In this document: positions 19,709-29,116 of the stretch, in pieces
How the letters are laid out: each line of letters begins with the position of its first letter
Numbering within the stretch: position 1 is the first letter of the stretch
DNA from: Begonia masoniana
Taxonomy: Eukaryota; Streptophyta; Magnoliopsida; Cucurbitales; Begoniaceae
DNA length: 64,000 nucleotides
Direction of reading: 5' to 3'
Assembly: GCA_022432975.1 (NCBI GenBank)
Contig: CM039506.1
Location: 16,938,121 to 17,002,120, forward strand
Made by a program: the position numbers and the translations under genes
Notes under the pieces: model-generated
The model's database searches: none
Told to the model about the DNA's origin: nothing
What the model saw: the letters and a program-made list of their open reading frames with translations, nothing else

Positions 19709-22211
19709 TCTTGTGATATGTCAGGGGAGTTGCAGGAGTATTGGAGAGAAGGGGTTGGACTTGCAGAGCGATTGGAGCAGGTTGAACTGGTAATGGAGGG
19801 AGCACCTCTTGCTTGATCGGGAGATGAGGAGCTGAAGGTTCATGGGGTGAAGATGGAGGAGCTGAAGGTTCATGGATTGGAGATGGAGGAGCTGAAGGTT
19901 CATGGGGTGAAGATGGAGGAGCTGAAGGTTCATGGATTTGAGATGGAGGAGCTGAAGGTTCATGGATTTGAGATGGAGGAGCTGAAGGTTCATGGGGTGA
20001 AGATGGAGGAGCTGAAGGTTCATGGGGTGAAGATGGAGGAGCTGAAGGTTCATGGGGTGAAGATGGAGGAGCTGAAGGTTCATGGATTTGAGATGGAGGA
20101 GCTGAAGGTTCATGGATTGGAGATGGAGGAGCTGAAGGTTCATGGATTTGAGATGGAGGAGCTGAAGGTTCATGGGGTGAAGATGGAGGAGCTGAAGGTT
20201 CATGGATTGGAGATGGAGGAGCTGAAGGTTCATGGGGTGAAGATGGAGGAGCTGAAGGTTCATGGGGTGAAGATGGAGGAGCTGAAGGTTCATGGATTTG
20301 AGATGGAGGAGCTGAAGGTTCATGGATTTGAGATGGAGGAGCTGAAGGTTCATGGATTGGAGATGGAGGAGCTGAAGGTTCATGGATTGGAGATGGAGGA
20401 GCTGAAGGTTCATGGATTGGAGATGGAGGAGCTGAAGGTTCATGGATTGGAGATGGAGGAGCTGAAGGTTCATGGATTTGAGATGGAGGAGCTGAAGGTT
20501 CATGGGGTGAAGATGGAGGAGCTGAAGGTTCATGGAGTGGAGATGGAGGAGCTGAAGGTTCATGGATTTGAGATGGAGGAGCTGAAGGTTCATGGGGTGA
20601 AGATGGAGGAGCTGAAGGTTCATGGGGTGAAGATGGAGGAGCTGAAGGTTCATGGGGTGAAGATGGAGGAGCTGAAGGTTCATGGATTTGAGATGGAGGA
20701 GCTGAAGGTTCATGGATTGGAGATGGAGGAGCTGAAGGTTCATGGGGTGAAGATGGAGGAGCTGAAGGTTCATGGATTTGAGATGGAGGAGCTGAAGGTT
20801 CATGGGGTGAAGATGGAGGAGCTGAAGGCTGATTGGAGATGGAGGAGCTGAAGGTCATGGAGTGGAGATGGAGGAGCTGAAGATTCATGGATTGGAGATG
20901 GAGGAGCTGAGCTGAAGGTTCATGGGGTGAAGATGGAGGAGCTGAAGATGGTAGAGCTGGAGGACCATGGGTGAGTATCGAAGAAATTGCTCGCATCACC
21001 GGAGAGATGGAAGGAAAAACAGGCTGAGAAGGTAGTATGAGAGAAGGTGGAGGTGAAAGAGGATGTTCAGGAATAGGTAGAGACACAGATGAGGGAGCAG
21101 AGGTGGCCTCTAAAATAGGTGCTATGGAGGAAGGAGCAATCCTGCGCCTACGCACTAGAGGAGAAGGTGGGGGGCTTGAATCCTGAGATTGAGAAATAAC
21201 ACGGTCTGGACTTACTGTTTCATCTCCCCCTTCAGCAGTTGATTCATCTGGCAGGATAAGTTTCCTTTTACCACGCCTGACAGGTGCTGCCAAAGAAACC
21301 TTTTTCTTAGCCTTATCCACAGCAGGTTTTCCTTTTACGATTCGTTTGAATCCCATCATGTTGAGAGTGGAATAGGAATAAAGATTGGAGGGCAGAAGTC
21401 TCACAGGCTCCTCCTCCTCAGGAAGGACAATCTCAAGACGAGCAAATAACCGCATGAGAAGCAGATTATACGGTAGAGATGTAGCCCTGGAGGATACAGC
21501 TAGAATCATCCTTCGAACAACTATATAGCCAATGTTGAAGGGTGTCTTGAAATAGATTGCAAACAGAACAAACAGTTCCATTGCGCTCACCTCGTCATAA
21601 TGTCCACCCTTGGGAACAATATTGAAATCTATCATATGACGAAAGACTCTGGCTCTAGGGGTCAGATGTTTGCCCTTTAACTGATCAGGGGATGAATTGG
21701 GGTCCACAGCAATTTCCCTTAGAAACTGTAGTCCTTCAGACGTTCCAAAGAAAGGTAGCTCAGGTCCTGTCACATACTTGTAAGGGCAGTTATCCAAATG
21801 AGGAGCTCCCAGAAGGGCATTTATGGACTTAGGAGTAATTTCTATGTGAGTGTTGTATACGTAGCTCTTAATGGAAGGGTAATCAGAGGTAAAGCTAAGG
21901 TTTGCATAAAACATCCTAATCGCTTCCGGGTAGTAGAATGATTCGGTCTCAAAGAGACCTATTAACCCGAGATCCGTCAAGGGTTCAATAAAGTCCATTC
22001 CGGCTAACTCTTCAAAAGAAATACCCTTACTAGGAATTAACGATTTGAACTGATAGTCATTGTGGTACTTTACCTCAGCAGCTTGAGTAAGAAAGTAGAA
22101 GGTTGGCCACTCCGTTCCACGAGGAATCTCTCGGGAAGGACGATCAGAAACTTTGGCCTTCTTCTTGGTCGGTTTGGAAACGGCGCGAGATGATTGACCT
22201 TGAAATTCCAT
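19668..22211 (-). CDS. Extra ORF of the copia element: putative plant transposon protein plus proline-rich repeats (847 aa)
   Basis: Residues about 1-300 (SRAVSKPTKKKAKVS, then IEPLTDLGLIGLF, IRMFYANLSF, ITPKSINALLGAP, ARVFRHMIDFNIVPKGGHYDEVSAMELF) resemble the 'putative plant transposon protein' domain found in many plant retroelement ORFs. A basic linker follows, then about 35 decapeptide repeats of the HEPSAPPS(S/P/Q)(P/I) type. The ORF lies downstream of RT/RNase H on the same strand, the position of the env-like or extra ORF of SIRE/Maximus elements. No signal peptide or convincing membrane span is seen. The last dozen or so codons run into the inverted duplicate, so the native C-terminus is probably lost. 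Function is unknown. Confidence 0.7.
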   Translation of the reverse strand: MEFQGQSSRAVSKPTKKKAKVSDRPSREIPRGTEWPTFYFLTQAAEVKYHNDYQFKSLIPSKGISFEELAGMDFIEPLTDLGLIGLFETESFYYPEAIRMFYANLSFTSDYPSIKSYVYNTHIEITPKSINALLGAPHLDNCPYKYVTGPELPFFGTSEGLQFLREIAVDPNSSPDQLKGKHLTPRARVFRHMIDFNIVPKGGHYDEVSAMELFVLFAIYFKTPFNIGYIVVRRMILAVSSRATSLPYNLLLMRLFARLEIVLPEEEEPVRLLPSNLYSYSTLNMMGFKRIVKGKPAVDKAKKKVSLAAPVRRGKRKLILPDESTAEGGDETVSPDRVISQSQDSSPPPSPLVRRRRIAPSSIAPILEATSAPSSVSLPIPEHPLSPPPSLILPSQPVFPSISPVMRAISSILTHGPPALPSSAPPSSPHEPSAQLLHLQSMNLQLLHLHSMTFSSSISNQPSAPPSSPHEPSAPPSQIHEPSAPPSSPHEPSAPPSPIHEPSAPPSQIHEPSAPPSSPHEPSAPPSSPHEPSAPPSSPHEPSAPPSQIHEPSAPPSPLHEPSAPPSSPHEPSAPPSQIHEPSAPPSPIHEPSAPPSPIHEPSAPPSPIHEPSAPPSPIHEPSAPPSQIHEPSAPPSQIHEPSAPPSSPHEPSAPPSSPHEPSAPPSPIHEPSAPPSSPHEPSAPPSQIHEPSAPPSPIHEPSAPPSQIHEPSAPPSSPHEPSAPPSSPHEPSAPPSSPHEPSAPPSQIHEPSAPPSQIHEPSAPPSSPHEPSAPPSPIHEPSAPPSSPHEPSAPHLPIKQEVLPPLPVQPAPIALQVQPLLSNTPATPLTYHKRFSFYDSFASPSC
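19828..20940 (-). repeat. 30-bp minisatellite inside the extra ORF (about 35 units)
   Basis: The unit is GAGGAGCTGAAGGTTCATGG plus one of three 10-bp variable tails (GGTGAAGATG, ATTGGAGATG, ATTTGAGATG). On the minus strand these encode HEPSAPPS followed by SP, PI or QI. The length is a multiple of three, so copy-number change keeps the frame. Units near 20821-20935 are degenerate and contain compensating indels. Confidence 0.96.
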
Positions 22212-22545
22212 TTCTAGAAGAGGATTCGTCAGAGAAGATTTGGTAGGGCAGGGGTTTACAGAAAGAGCGCGAAAAGTAAAGTGTCTGGGCGAAGAAGAAT
22301 GAATTTAAAAGAAATAACTCATCGCCAGACGAAGAAGACATACGTGTCGGCAGATTGAGGAATACATCTTCCGATGGATTACACGTGTCGGCAGATTGAG
22401 CAGTACAGCTTCCGATGGGATAGAAAACACTGCATCTGCCGATAGAGATGTAACTACCGATGACTAGAGAAATACACAGTATCTACCGGTGCTTCACAAC
22501 ACAGAAACACTCAATTACATAAGATCTAATAACAGAGGAATACCC
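22212..22545. other. Spacer between copia RT and the extra ORF
   Basis: No coding signal. It contains two copies of a GTGTCGGCAGATTGAG...TTCCGATGG block (about 22345-22425) and CATCTGCCGATAGAG, members of the same motif family seen in the LTRs. Confidence 0.6.
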
Positions 22546-23895
22546 TTAGTTTTTCCCAACCTGAATGAGTCCTAGCCTGATTCTAATATTATTGAAGGTC
22601 TTCTCATCCAAAGGCTTGGTAAATATGTCTGCAAGTTGATCTACAGAATTAACAAACTCTAGAGTGATATCTCCTCTTTGAACATGATCTCTAATGAAAT
22701 GATACCTAACATCAATATGTTTGGTTCTAGAGTGCTGAATAGGATTTTTAGAAATGTTGATGGCACTGGTGTTATCACACCGAATAGGAATCCTATCATA
22801 AAACAGATTATAGTCTTCTAGTGTTTGTTTCATCCATAACATTTGTGCACAACAACTGCCTGCAGCAATATATTCACTTTCTGCAGTTGAGAGTGCAACA
22901 GAATTCTGTTTCTTAGAATACCAAGACACTAGAGATTCTCCTAAGAATTGACAAGTGCCACTGGTGCTCTTTCTATCAATTAGACTACCAGCATAGTCAG
23001 AATCTGAATAACCTACTAGATCAAAGGATGTGCCCTTCGGATACCATAATCCTAAATCATGAGTCCCACTTAAATATTTGAAAATTCTTTTGACAGCTGA
23101 TAAGTGAGATTTCTTAGGGGCAGCCTGGAATCTAGCACACAGACAAACACTAAAGAGTATATCTGGCCTACTAGCAGTCAGATACAACAGAGAACCAATC
23201 ATACCACGATATTTCTTGATATCCACACTTATACCATTTTCATCCTTGTCCAATTTAGTAGTGGTACTCATGGGAGTTTTAGAGGATTTGACAGTTTCTA
23301 ATCCGAATTTCTTAAGGAGTTCCTTAATGTACTTTTCTTGACAGAAGAAAATTCCATCAGGAGACTGATTAATCTGGAATCCTAAAAAGAACTTTAACTC
23401 CCCCATCATACTCATTTCAAATTCACTTTGCATGAGGGAAGAAAGCTCATTACACATGTTGACATTGGTTGATCCAAAAATAATGTCATCGACATATATT
23501 TGAACCAGCAGAATGTCCTTATCCTTTTGCCTGGTAAACAGAGTTGAGTCGGTGTTACCCTTTTTGAAATTCCTTTCCTCAAGGAAATTCCTCAATCTGT
23601 CATACCAAGCTCTAGGAGCCTGCTTAAGACCATAAAGAGCTTTCATAAGTCTATACACATGATTCGGTTTAGCAAAGTCTTCAAATCCTAGGGGCTGCTC
23701 TACATAAACTTCTTCCTGAATATAACCATTTAAGAAGGCATTCTTTACATCCATTTGAAAGAGTGTGAAGTTTTTGTAGCAAGCATAGGCTAAGAGCATC
23801 CTAATGGATTCTAATCTAGCCACAGGTGAAAAGGTTTCCTCAAATTCTATGCCTTTGTCATTGTTGATGACTTTTCTAGATTTACTTGGGTTCAT
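22546..23895 (-). pseudogene. pol: Copia reverse transcriptase and RNase H, 5'-truncated and inverted relative to integrase
   Basis: This is the C-terminal part of a Ty1/copia polyprotein that copies element RNA into DNA. It reads FEETFSPVARLESIRMLL, FQMDVKNAFLNG, YGLKQAPRAWYDRL, the catalytic YVDDIIFGS, then RNase H with STAESEYIAA and the C-terminal DIFTKPL. The open frame is about 440 codons and ends at 22546. Upstream of about 23895 the homology stops and the codons are antisense to integrase, so the first part of RT is missing. Lineage looks like SIRE/Maximus. Confidence 0.88.
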
Positions 23896-23907
23896 TTTCT
23901 GAAGTCT

Positions 23908-24477
23908 AAGGATGAGACGTTTGACACCTTTTCTAGTTTTAGGAAAAGAGTTCAAAATGAAAAGGAGCTCACCATTGTTGCTATTCGTAGTGATCATGGT
24001 GGAGAGTTTGAAAATGAGAAATTTGAACTCCTGTGTCTCAAATATGGAATTGAGCACAATTTCTCTTCTCCTAGGACCCCTCAGCAAAATGGTGTTGTTG
24101 AGAGGAAGAATAGGTCCCTTCAAGAACTTGCTAGGACTATGCTTAATGAAAACACCCTTCCTAAGTATTTCTGGGCTGAAGCTGTAGCGACAGCCTGTTA
24201 TGTGCTTAATCAGGTCTCCATAAGACCTATTCTAGAGAAAACTCCCTATGAACTTTGAAATGGCAAGACTCCTACTGTTAAGTATTTTAGAGCTTTCGGT
24301 TGCAAATGTTTCATTCTTAATACTAAGGATAACTTAGGAAAATTCGATTCCAAATCCGATCTTGGAATTTTTCTAGGATATTCTTTGACCAGTAAAGCAT
24401 ACAGAGTTTTCAATAGAAGAACTCTTGTTGTAGAGGAATCCGTTCATGTCAACTTTGATGAGTCTCCTCAGCCACAA
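23908..24477 (+). pseudogene. Copia integrase, C-terminal part, plus strand
   Basis: The plus frame reads SDHGGEFENEKFE, RTPQQNGVVERKNR, LPKYFWAEAVATACYVLNQ and FGCKCFILNTKDN, the second half of a copia integrase core (D and E of the DDE triad visible) plus the downstream GIFLGYS block. A TGA replaces tryptophan at 24256-24258 (YEL*NGKTP). The N-terminal zinc finger and first catalytic D are absent. The strand is opposite to RT at 22546-23895, marking an inversion breakpoint at about 23896-23908. Confidence 0.87.
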
Positions 24478-24667
24478 TAAATGTGGATGAGGATGATGGT
24501 GTAGATTGTCAATTAGACTCTCTTTCCGTAGAAAAACCTACTGATCCCTCTCAAGCAGAAAAATCTTTAGAACCATCTTCTACATCTCTTGATATAATTC
24601 CTGTCAAGGATGAAAATCCTACTTTACCTAGAGATTGGAAATATGTCAGAAATCATCCTGCCGATGA
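24478..24667 (+). pseudogene. Copia integrase-RT linker remnant
   Basis: After a frame change the plus strand reads VDEDDGVDCQL ... LPRDWKYVRNHPADD, the acidic linker and W(K)xxxxHP block normally just before RT. It stops at CTGCCGATGA, where element B is inserted and beyond which LTR sequence begins. Confidence 0.75.
24663..24667 (+). repeat. Target-site duplication of element B, left (GATGA)
   Basis: Identical to 34006-34010. Confidence 0.93.
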
Positions 24668-24827
24668 TGTAACACCCGACATTTCGGCCAGGTGATTTTC
24701 TGACCATTTTCATTGTCACCCTCTTATTTAACCTTTATGATTTAAATTTAATGTTAAGATAAAATTATTACAAGTTGAGTAAAACTAGGTTGGGTGGCAG
24801 TTTTGTAATTAAAATTTATGGGTTAGG

Positions 24828-24835
24828 TATAAATA
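24828..24835 (+). promoter_or_regulatory. Probable TATA box of element B 5' LTR
   Basis: TATAAATA, about 160 bp into the LTR; the same box is at 31810-31817 in the 3' LTR. Position and sequence are typical of an LTR core promoter. Confidence 0.6.
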
Positions 24836-25315
24836 GGAAATGGAAACCTCAAACCTCATTTATTACCACTGTAGCCGACATTCCCTCTCGGCGATTCCTT
24901 CTCTCCCAAGCTTTTACTCTCGGCTATCAGAACCTCCCCTTGCCGACGGCTGGTTTCAGCCTGCTTTTCTCTGCAATCTGCACCCGAGGTATGAAATGGA
25001 CAATGTAGTCATTTATTAGTGATTAAAGCTCTGCTTTCAACTCGGCATTTGAGTTCGGATTTCTAGCAGTGGCCGAGTAGTTTTAGACTCTTTTAAGTCT
25101 GAGAGTAGAAATGCCATCCCAAATCGATTCTGAACATTTTAAAGTAACCAACTCGGATTTAATCAATGGTAAAACCTGTCCACCTAGTTTCGGATTTCAG
25201 ACTGCAGTGTGTCAAACAGTGGAATCGGAATGACTTTAGCTGTTAGATTCTAGGATGACTTTCGAGTAGAACTTTTAGAACTTTATTTTAACTACTGTAA
25301 TGTGGAATGTTTTAG

Positions 25316-25361
25316 GTGAAGAAGTTGAAGAGAAAGTGATTCAAGTTGCTAAGGAATCCAG
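25316..25361 (+). other. Candidate 46-nt micro-exon in the element B LTR
   Basis: Preceded by GTTTTAG, followed by GTAAGTGAA. Flanking candidate introns are 24989-25315 and 25362-25972. Matching structures occur in the solo LTR and in element C. Confidence 0.42.
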
Positions 25362-26390
25362 GTAAGTGAATGTACTAAGTTTCCGGCCAATAGGGCCCTA
25401 CATCAAAGGATTATGTTACATTTAGCGAACGTTGTCAGCTATAAGTTCGATGAAATGTCGATGGATATGATTCTGGTATTCTGATATACTCCCCTGTCTT
25501 AGTTCGATGATTAAGTGCATTTATGTTATGCATCATGTTTTACTTCTCAAGCATATGAAAATGTTTTGAAATATGTTTTCCCATGAATAAGATAAGAAGA
25601 TAAAACTTATGCAACGTGGTTAAGTGAGGGTTGGGGGTGGTTCGGCGCAAGTCACAGTCCGCAGTAGGACATATGAATACGACCCGCAGTAGGGACCATG
25701 ATCAAACTCACTGTCGAACCCCCTTTACCAGCACAAATCCTCTCTTAATCCACATAATGTAATGAAGAATACGAATGATGAATATGAGCATGTCCATGAA
25801 TGATGATTATGATCAATGAATACGAGATACGATTATGAATGATGATTAAGACTAAGTACACGAAAAGAAAAGACTCATGAGCATGTTTTTCTCCAAGTTA
25901 TGCATTCATGAACTCATAATAGTTTGCATTCCTTACTAAGCCTTAGGCTTACAGTTACACCTTATGATGTAGGTGAAGAAATATCAGGTGAGGATTTCAA
26001 GATTGATGAAAGTGTCTGAGTTCGGTTGCTGGAAGTGATCAGGGTGGAAAATCTGTGGCTGGATGGCGAACATGACTCTCTGGTTTAAGCTTTTAAGATT
26101 TTAATAATGTTTATGAACAAGGAAGTCTAAGTATGATGAGTTTACTTTCGAATATTGAGCTTTAAGTCTGTCTAATATGAGTACTGAGTCTGAAAATATT
26201 TGTGAAGATATAGAATGAGTTATTTTACCTAAGTCTTCCGCTGTGTGAGTTTGAATGAATTTATGGATTATTCTGATGAGTTTTGGCCATTAAGATTTAA
26301 GTTACGAGGTCTACGTTTATCTAGATAGAAGTCTGAGAAAACCAGGATGTCTTCCGCTGAGGAATATTGGAGGGAATGAGTTTGTCTTCC

Positions 26391-26680
26391 GGCTGACGTC
26401 ATCGGAAGAGGAAAAGTATTTGTCTTCCGGCTGACGTCATCGGTAGAAGAAATGTGATGGAAGTCGGGAGAGTTTGTCTTCCGGCTGACGTCATCGGAAG
26501 AGGAAAAGTATTTGTCTTCCGGCTGACGTCATCGGTAGAAGAATTGTGATGGAAGTCGGGTAGGTTTGTCTTCCGGCTGACGTCATCGGAAGAGGAAAAG
26601 TATTTGTCTTCCGGCTGACGTCATCGGTAGAAGAATTGTGATGGAAGTCGGGTAGGTTTGTCTTCCGACTGACGTCACCG
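26391..26680 (+). promoter_or_regulatory. Array of seven TGACGTCA palindromes in the element B 5' LTR
   Basis: A tandem module of about 96 bp repeats roughly three times, each with two CTTCCG(G/A)CTGACGTCA(T/C)CGG sites; a seventh site follows. TGACGTCA is a perfect bZIP (CRE/TGA-factor) palindrome. The 3' LTR carries the same seven-site array (about 33370-33660). Confidence 0.6.
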
Positions 26681-27031
26681 GTAGAGGAAGTGAGTTCTTT
26701 GTCGTTTACTGACCGGTAGAGGAAGTGAGTTTTAATTGATCACACGGGTTGCACGTGACTGTCGGCAGATGCAAATATGTGTGCCTGCCGATAGATGTTT
26801 AATGAATCATGTGGGATGCACGTGCTGACCGGCAGATCAACTTGAAGCTCGTCGTTTAGTGATCGGCAGGAGTGAGAGTTATAATGGATATATTCAGTGA
26901 ATTGAATGAGATGTTTTAAGTTATGTTAAGTCAAAAAAAATATAGATGAATAAATATGTGGACTATTATGATCAAGTTACGTCACGAGTTTAGTAACAAA
27001 CCGAGTTTAAGGATTCGGGGCGTTACAATTA

Positions 27032-27043
27032 TGGTATCAGAGC
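27032..27043 (+). other. Primer-binding site of element B
   Basis: TGGTATCAGAGC, 4 bp after the LTR end; complementary to initiator tRNA-Met. Confidence 0.94.
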
Positions 27044-27117
27044 TAAACCAGGTTCTAAAATCGGTTCTGTAGACTGCCTCCCAGCACAGATTGCCACCTG
27101 AGTACTCTCCAACAACT

Positions 27118-27177
27118 GTAAGTGTTTACGATTCTAGTGATGTCATTATGTTAAGATGTGTTTCTATTATTGTTTAG
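27118..27177 (+). other. Candidate 60-nt leader intron upstream of element B gag
   Basis: Starts ACT|GTAAGTGTTTA, ends TTGTTTAG|GAATC, AT-rich, 10 nt before the gag ATG. Elements C and D have the same arrangement with 60- and 61-nt candidates. Confidence 0.5.
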
Positions 27178-27187
27178 GAATCTCAAG

Positions 27188-29116
27188 ATGGTAAGAGGTC
27201 AACAGAGGGAAGACAACGTGGGTAGTACCACCGTTGCTCAGCTGATAGAATTAGTTAATCGCCAATCACGACAAATAGAACAACTAGTGATTACTAGGGA
27301 AGAGCTTGGGAACTCCAGCTCTAATGTAACTCATGATCATGGGGGTGAGCGCTTCCACAGGCTTAGGCCACCAACATTTAATGGCCAAATTCCGGACCCT
27401 GTGTATGCTGAGGAATGGATTCGTAAGATTGAGGACATGTTCAAGTATGCAAAAGTAGATGAAGGAGATAGAGTCACCTATGCTGTTTATCATTTGGAGC
27501 TGAATGCAAGACATTGGTGGGATTCTCTTCAGAGCACTGTTAATGCAGAGACTATGACTTGGGATATGTTTAAGACTGCCTTCTTTGACAAGTACTTCAA
27601 TAGGACCGTTCAGGCCAGCAAGAAGAAAGAGTTCATGAATCTGCGACAATCTGGCTCTGTGACAGATTATATATGCAAATTTGATGCTTTATCACGGTTT
27701 GCTCCCCGATTGGTTGAGAATGATGAGGACAAGATTTATCAATTTGTTCAAGGACTAAAGCCGAGTTTGTATGTGAAGGTAAAGACTTCTGGGATACACA
27801 ATGTACCTTATGGCGAAGTGACGGCTAAGGCCTTAGAACTGGAGGAGGCTGAGATGACAGCTTATGCACAGCGTGAGCAACCAAAGAAGTTCACTAAGGA
27901 GACTCAACCACCACCACGACAGAACAAGGGATGGCAACCCCAGCAGAACAGGAACCAACAACAACAACAGCAAGGTGTTAAGAGATCCTTCAATCCAAGT
28001 GATGACCAAGGAAGAGGAAAGCGACCTTCGGCTCCCCTATGTTCCAACTGCCAGAAGAATCACCATGGTGAGTGCAAGCTGCACTCTGGCCGTTGCTATA
28101 GATGTGACAAGGTTGGACACATAGCCAGAGACTGCCCGATGCCATCAGACCCGAATCGAATCAGAGTTGCACCAAGAGTCTATGCTATGATGGAGGATGA
28201 AGATGCTGAACCACGCACGGTCATATCAGGTACCATTATGGTTTGTGGTCTTCCTGCTTATACACTTATTGATACGGGAGCCACACACTCATTCATAGCA
28301 ACCCTGTTTGTGTGTAAACATAAGTTAGAACTTTCACCAGTTGATAAACCGTATAGAGTTATGTTACCATCAGGGAAGTCCTTACATTCTGAGCAAATGT
28401 TGAAGGGTGATGTTTTATCCTTAGGAGATAAGGAGCTATATGTAGAACTGATTATGATTGACATGAAAGGATATGAAATTATTTTAGGAATGGATTGGTT
28501 ATTTAGGCATTATGCCACGATTAGTTGTAGGTCTGGCCTAGTTGATTTCCGACCCCCAAATGGCGATCGGTATACCTTCCAAGCTATTCCAAAAATGAGT
28601 AAGATACCAATTATATCCTCTCTAGTGACTCAACGGTTACTGAAGAGTGGTTGTTTGAGTTATCTAGCTAACATAATGGATGTCCGAGTAAAGAATAAGG
28701 TGGAACTACAAGATATTCCTACAGTACGAGAGTTTCCTGAAGCATTCTTGGACGATTTACCGGGACTACCGCCCGATAGAGAGATAGAATTTGTGATTGA
28801 TACATACCCCGAGGCATTACCTGTGTCTAAGAACCCTTATCGAATGGCACCTGTTGAGTTAAAAGAATTAAAGGTCCAACTACAGGAATTAGTTGACAAG
28901 GGATTTATACGTTCTAGTAGTTCTCCCTGGGGTGCACCTGTCCTTTTCGTTAAAAAGAAAGATGGTTCTCTTAGAATGTGTATAGACTACAGAGAACTAA
29001 ATAAGTTGACAGTCAAGAATAATATCCTTTACCCCGGATTGATGACCTGTTTGACCAACTACAAGGAGCTAAGGTGTTCTCAAAGATTGACTTACGTTCG
29101 GGATATTACCAACTGA
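27188..29116 (+). CDS. gag-pol: Element B Gag-protease and start of RT
   Basis: The start chosen is MVRGQQRE, which matches the element D start and follows the candidate leader intron. A retrotransposon-gag domain ([36 protein letters not shown]) covers about residues 70-225. A Q-rich linker, a CxxC/HxxxC stretch and a CCHC knuckle ([14 protein letters not shown], about residue 303) follow. The aspartic protease has [10 protein letters not shown] near residue 360 and [10 protein letters not shown] begins with [12 protein letters not shown] and [11 protein letters not shown]. The true frame is lost at about 29022 after LTVKN; the final 30 or so residues are out of frame. Products would form the capsid and mature the polyprotein. 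Confidence 0.93.
   Translation: MVRGQQREDNVGSTTVAQLIELVNRQSRQIEQLVITREELGNSSSNVTHDHGGERFHRLRPPTFNGQIPDPVYAEEWIRKIEDMFKYAKVDEGDRVTYAVYHLELNARHWWDSLQSTVNAETMTWDMFKTAFFDKYFNRTVQASKKKEFMNLRQSGSVTDYICKFDALSRFAPRLVENDEDKIYQFVQGLKPSLYVKVKTSGIHNVPYGEVTAKALELEEAEMTAYAQREQPKKFTKETQPPPRQNKGWQPQQNRNQQQQQQGVKRSFNPSDDQGRGKRPSAPLCSNCQKNHHGECKLHSGRCYRCDKVGHIARDCPMPSDPNRIRVAPRVYAMMEDEDAEPRTVISGTIMVCGLPAYTLIDTGATHSFIATLFVCKHKLELSPVDKPYRVMLPSGKSLHSEQMLKGDVLSLGDKELYVELIMIDMKGYEIILGMDWLFRHYATISCRSGLVDFRPPNGDRYTFQAIPKMSKIPIISSLVTQRLLKSGCLSYLANIMDVRVKNKVELQDIPTVREFPEAFLDDLPGLPPDREIEFVIDTYPEALPVSKNPYRMAPVELKELKVQLQELVDKGFIRSSSSPWGAPVLFVKKKDGSLRMCIDYRELNKLTVKNNILYPGLMTCLTNYKELRCSQRLTYVRDITN

Larger units (their letters stand above)
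24668..27027 (+). repeat. Element B 5' LTR (2360 bp)
   Basis: TGTAACACCC...GGGGCGTTACA. TATAAATA at 24828-24835. Intron-like borders occur at 24989 (GAG|GTATGA), 25315/25316, 25361/25362 (CCAG|GTAAGT) and 25972 (GATGTAG|GTGAAG). Seven TGACGTCA sites lie at 26391-26680. No long ORF. Confidence 0.95.

Noticed and set aside
19721..20851. Long open frames on both strands through the minisatellite (MEELKVHG- and MNLQLLHL-type repeats)
   Set aside because: They are by-products of a 30-bp repeat without stops. Only the 847-aa minus frame extends into a non-repetitive conserved domain.
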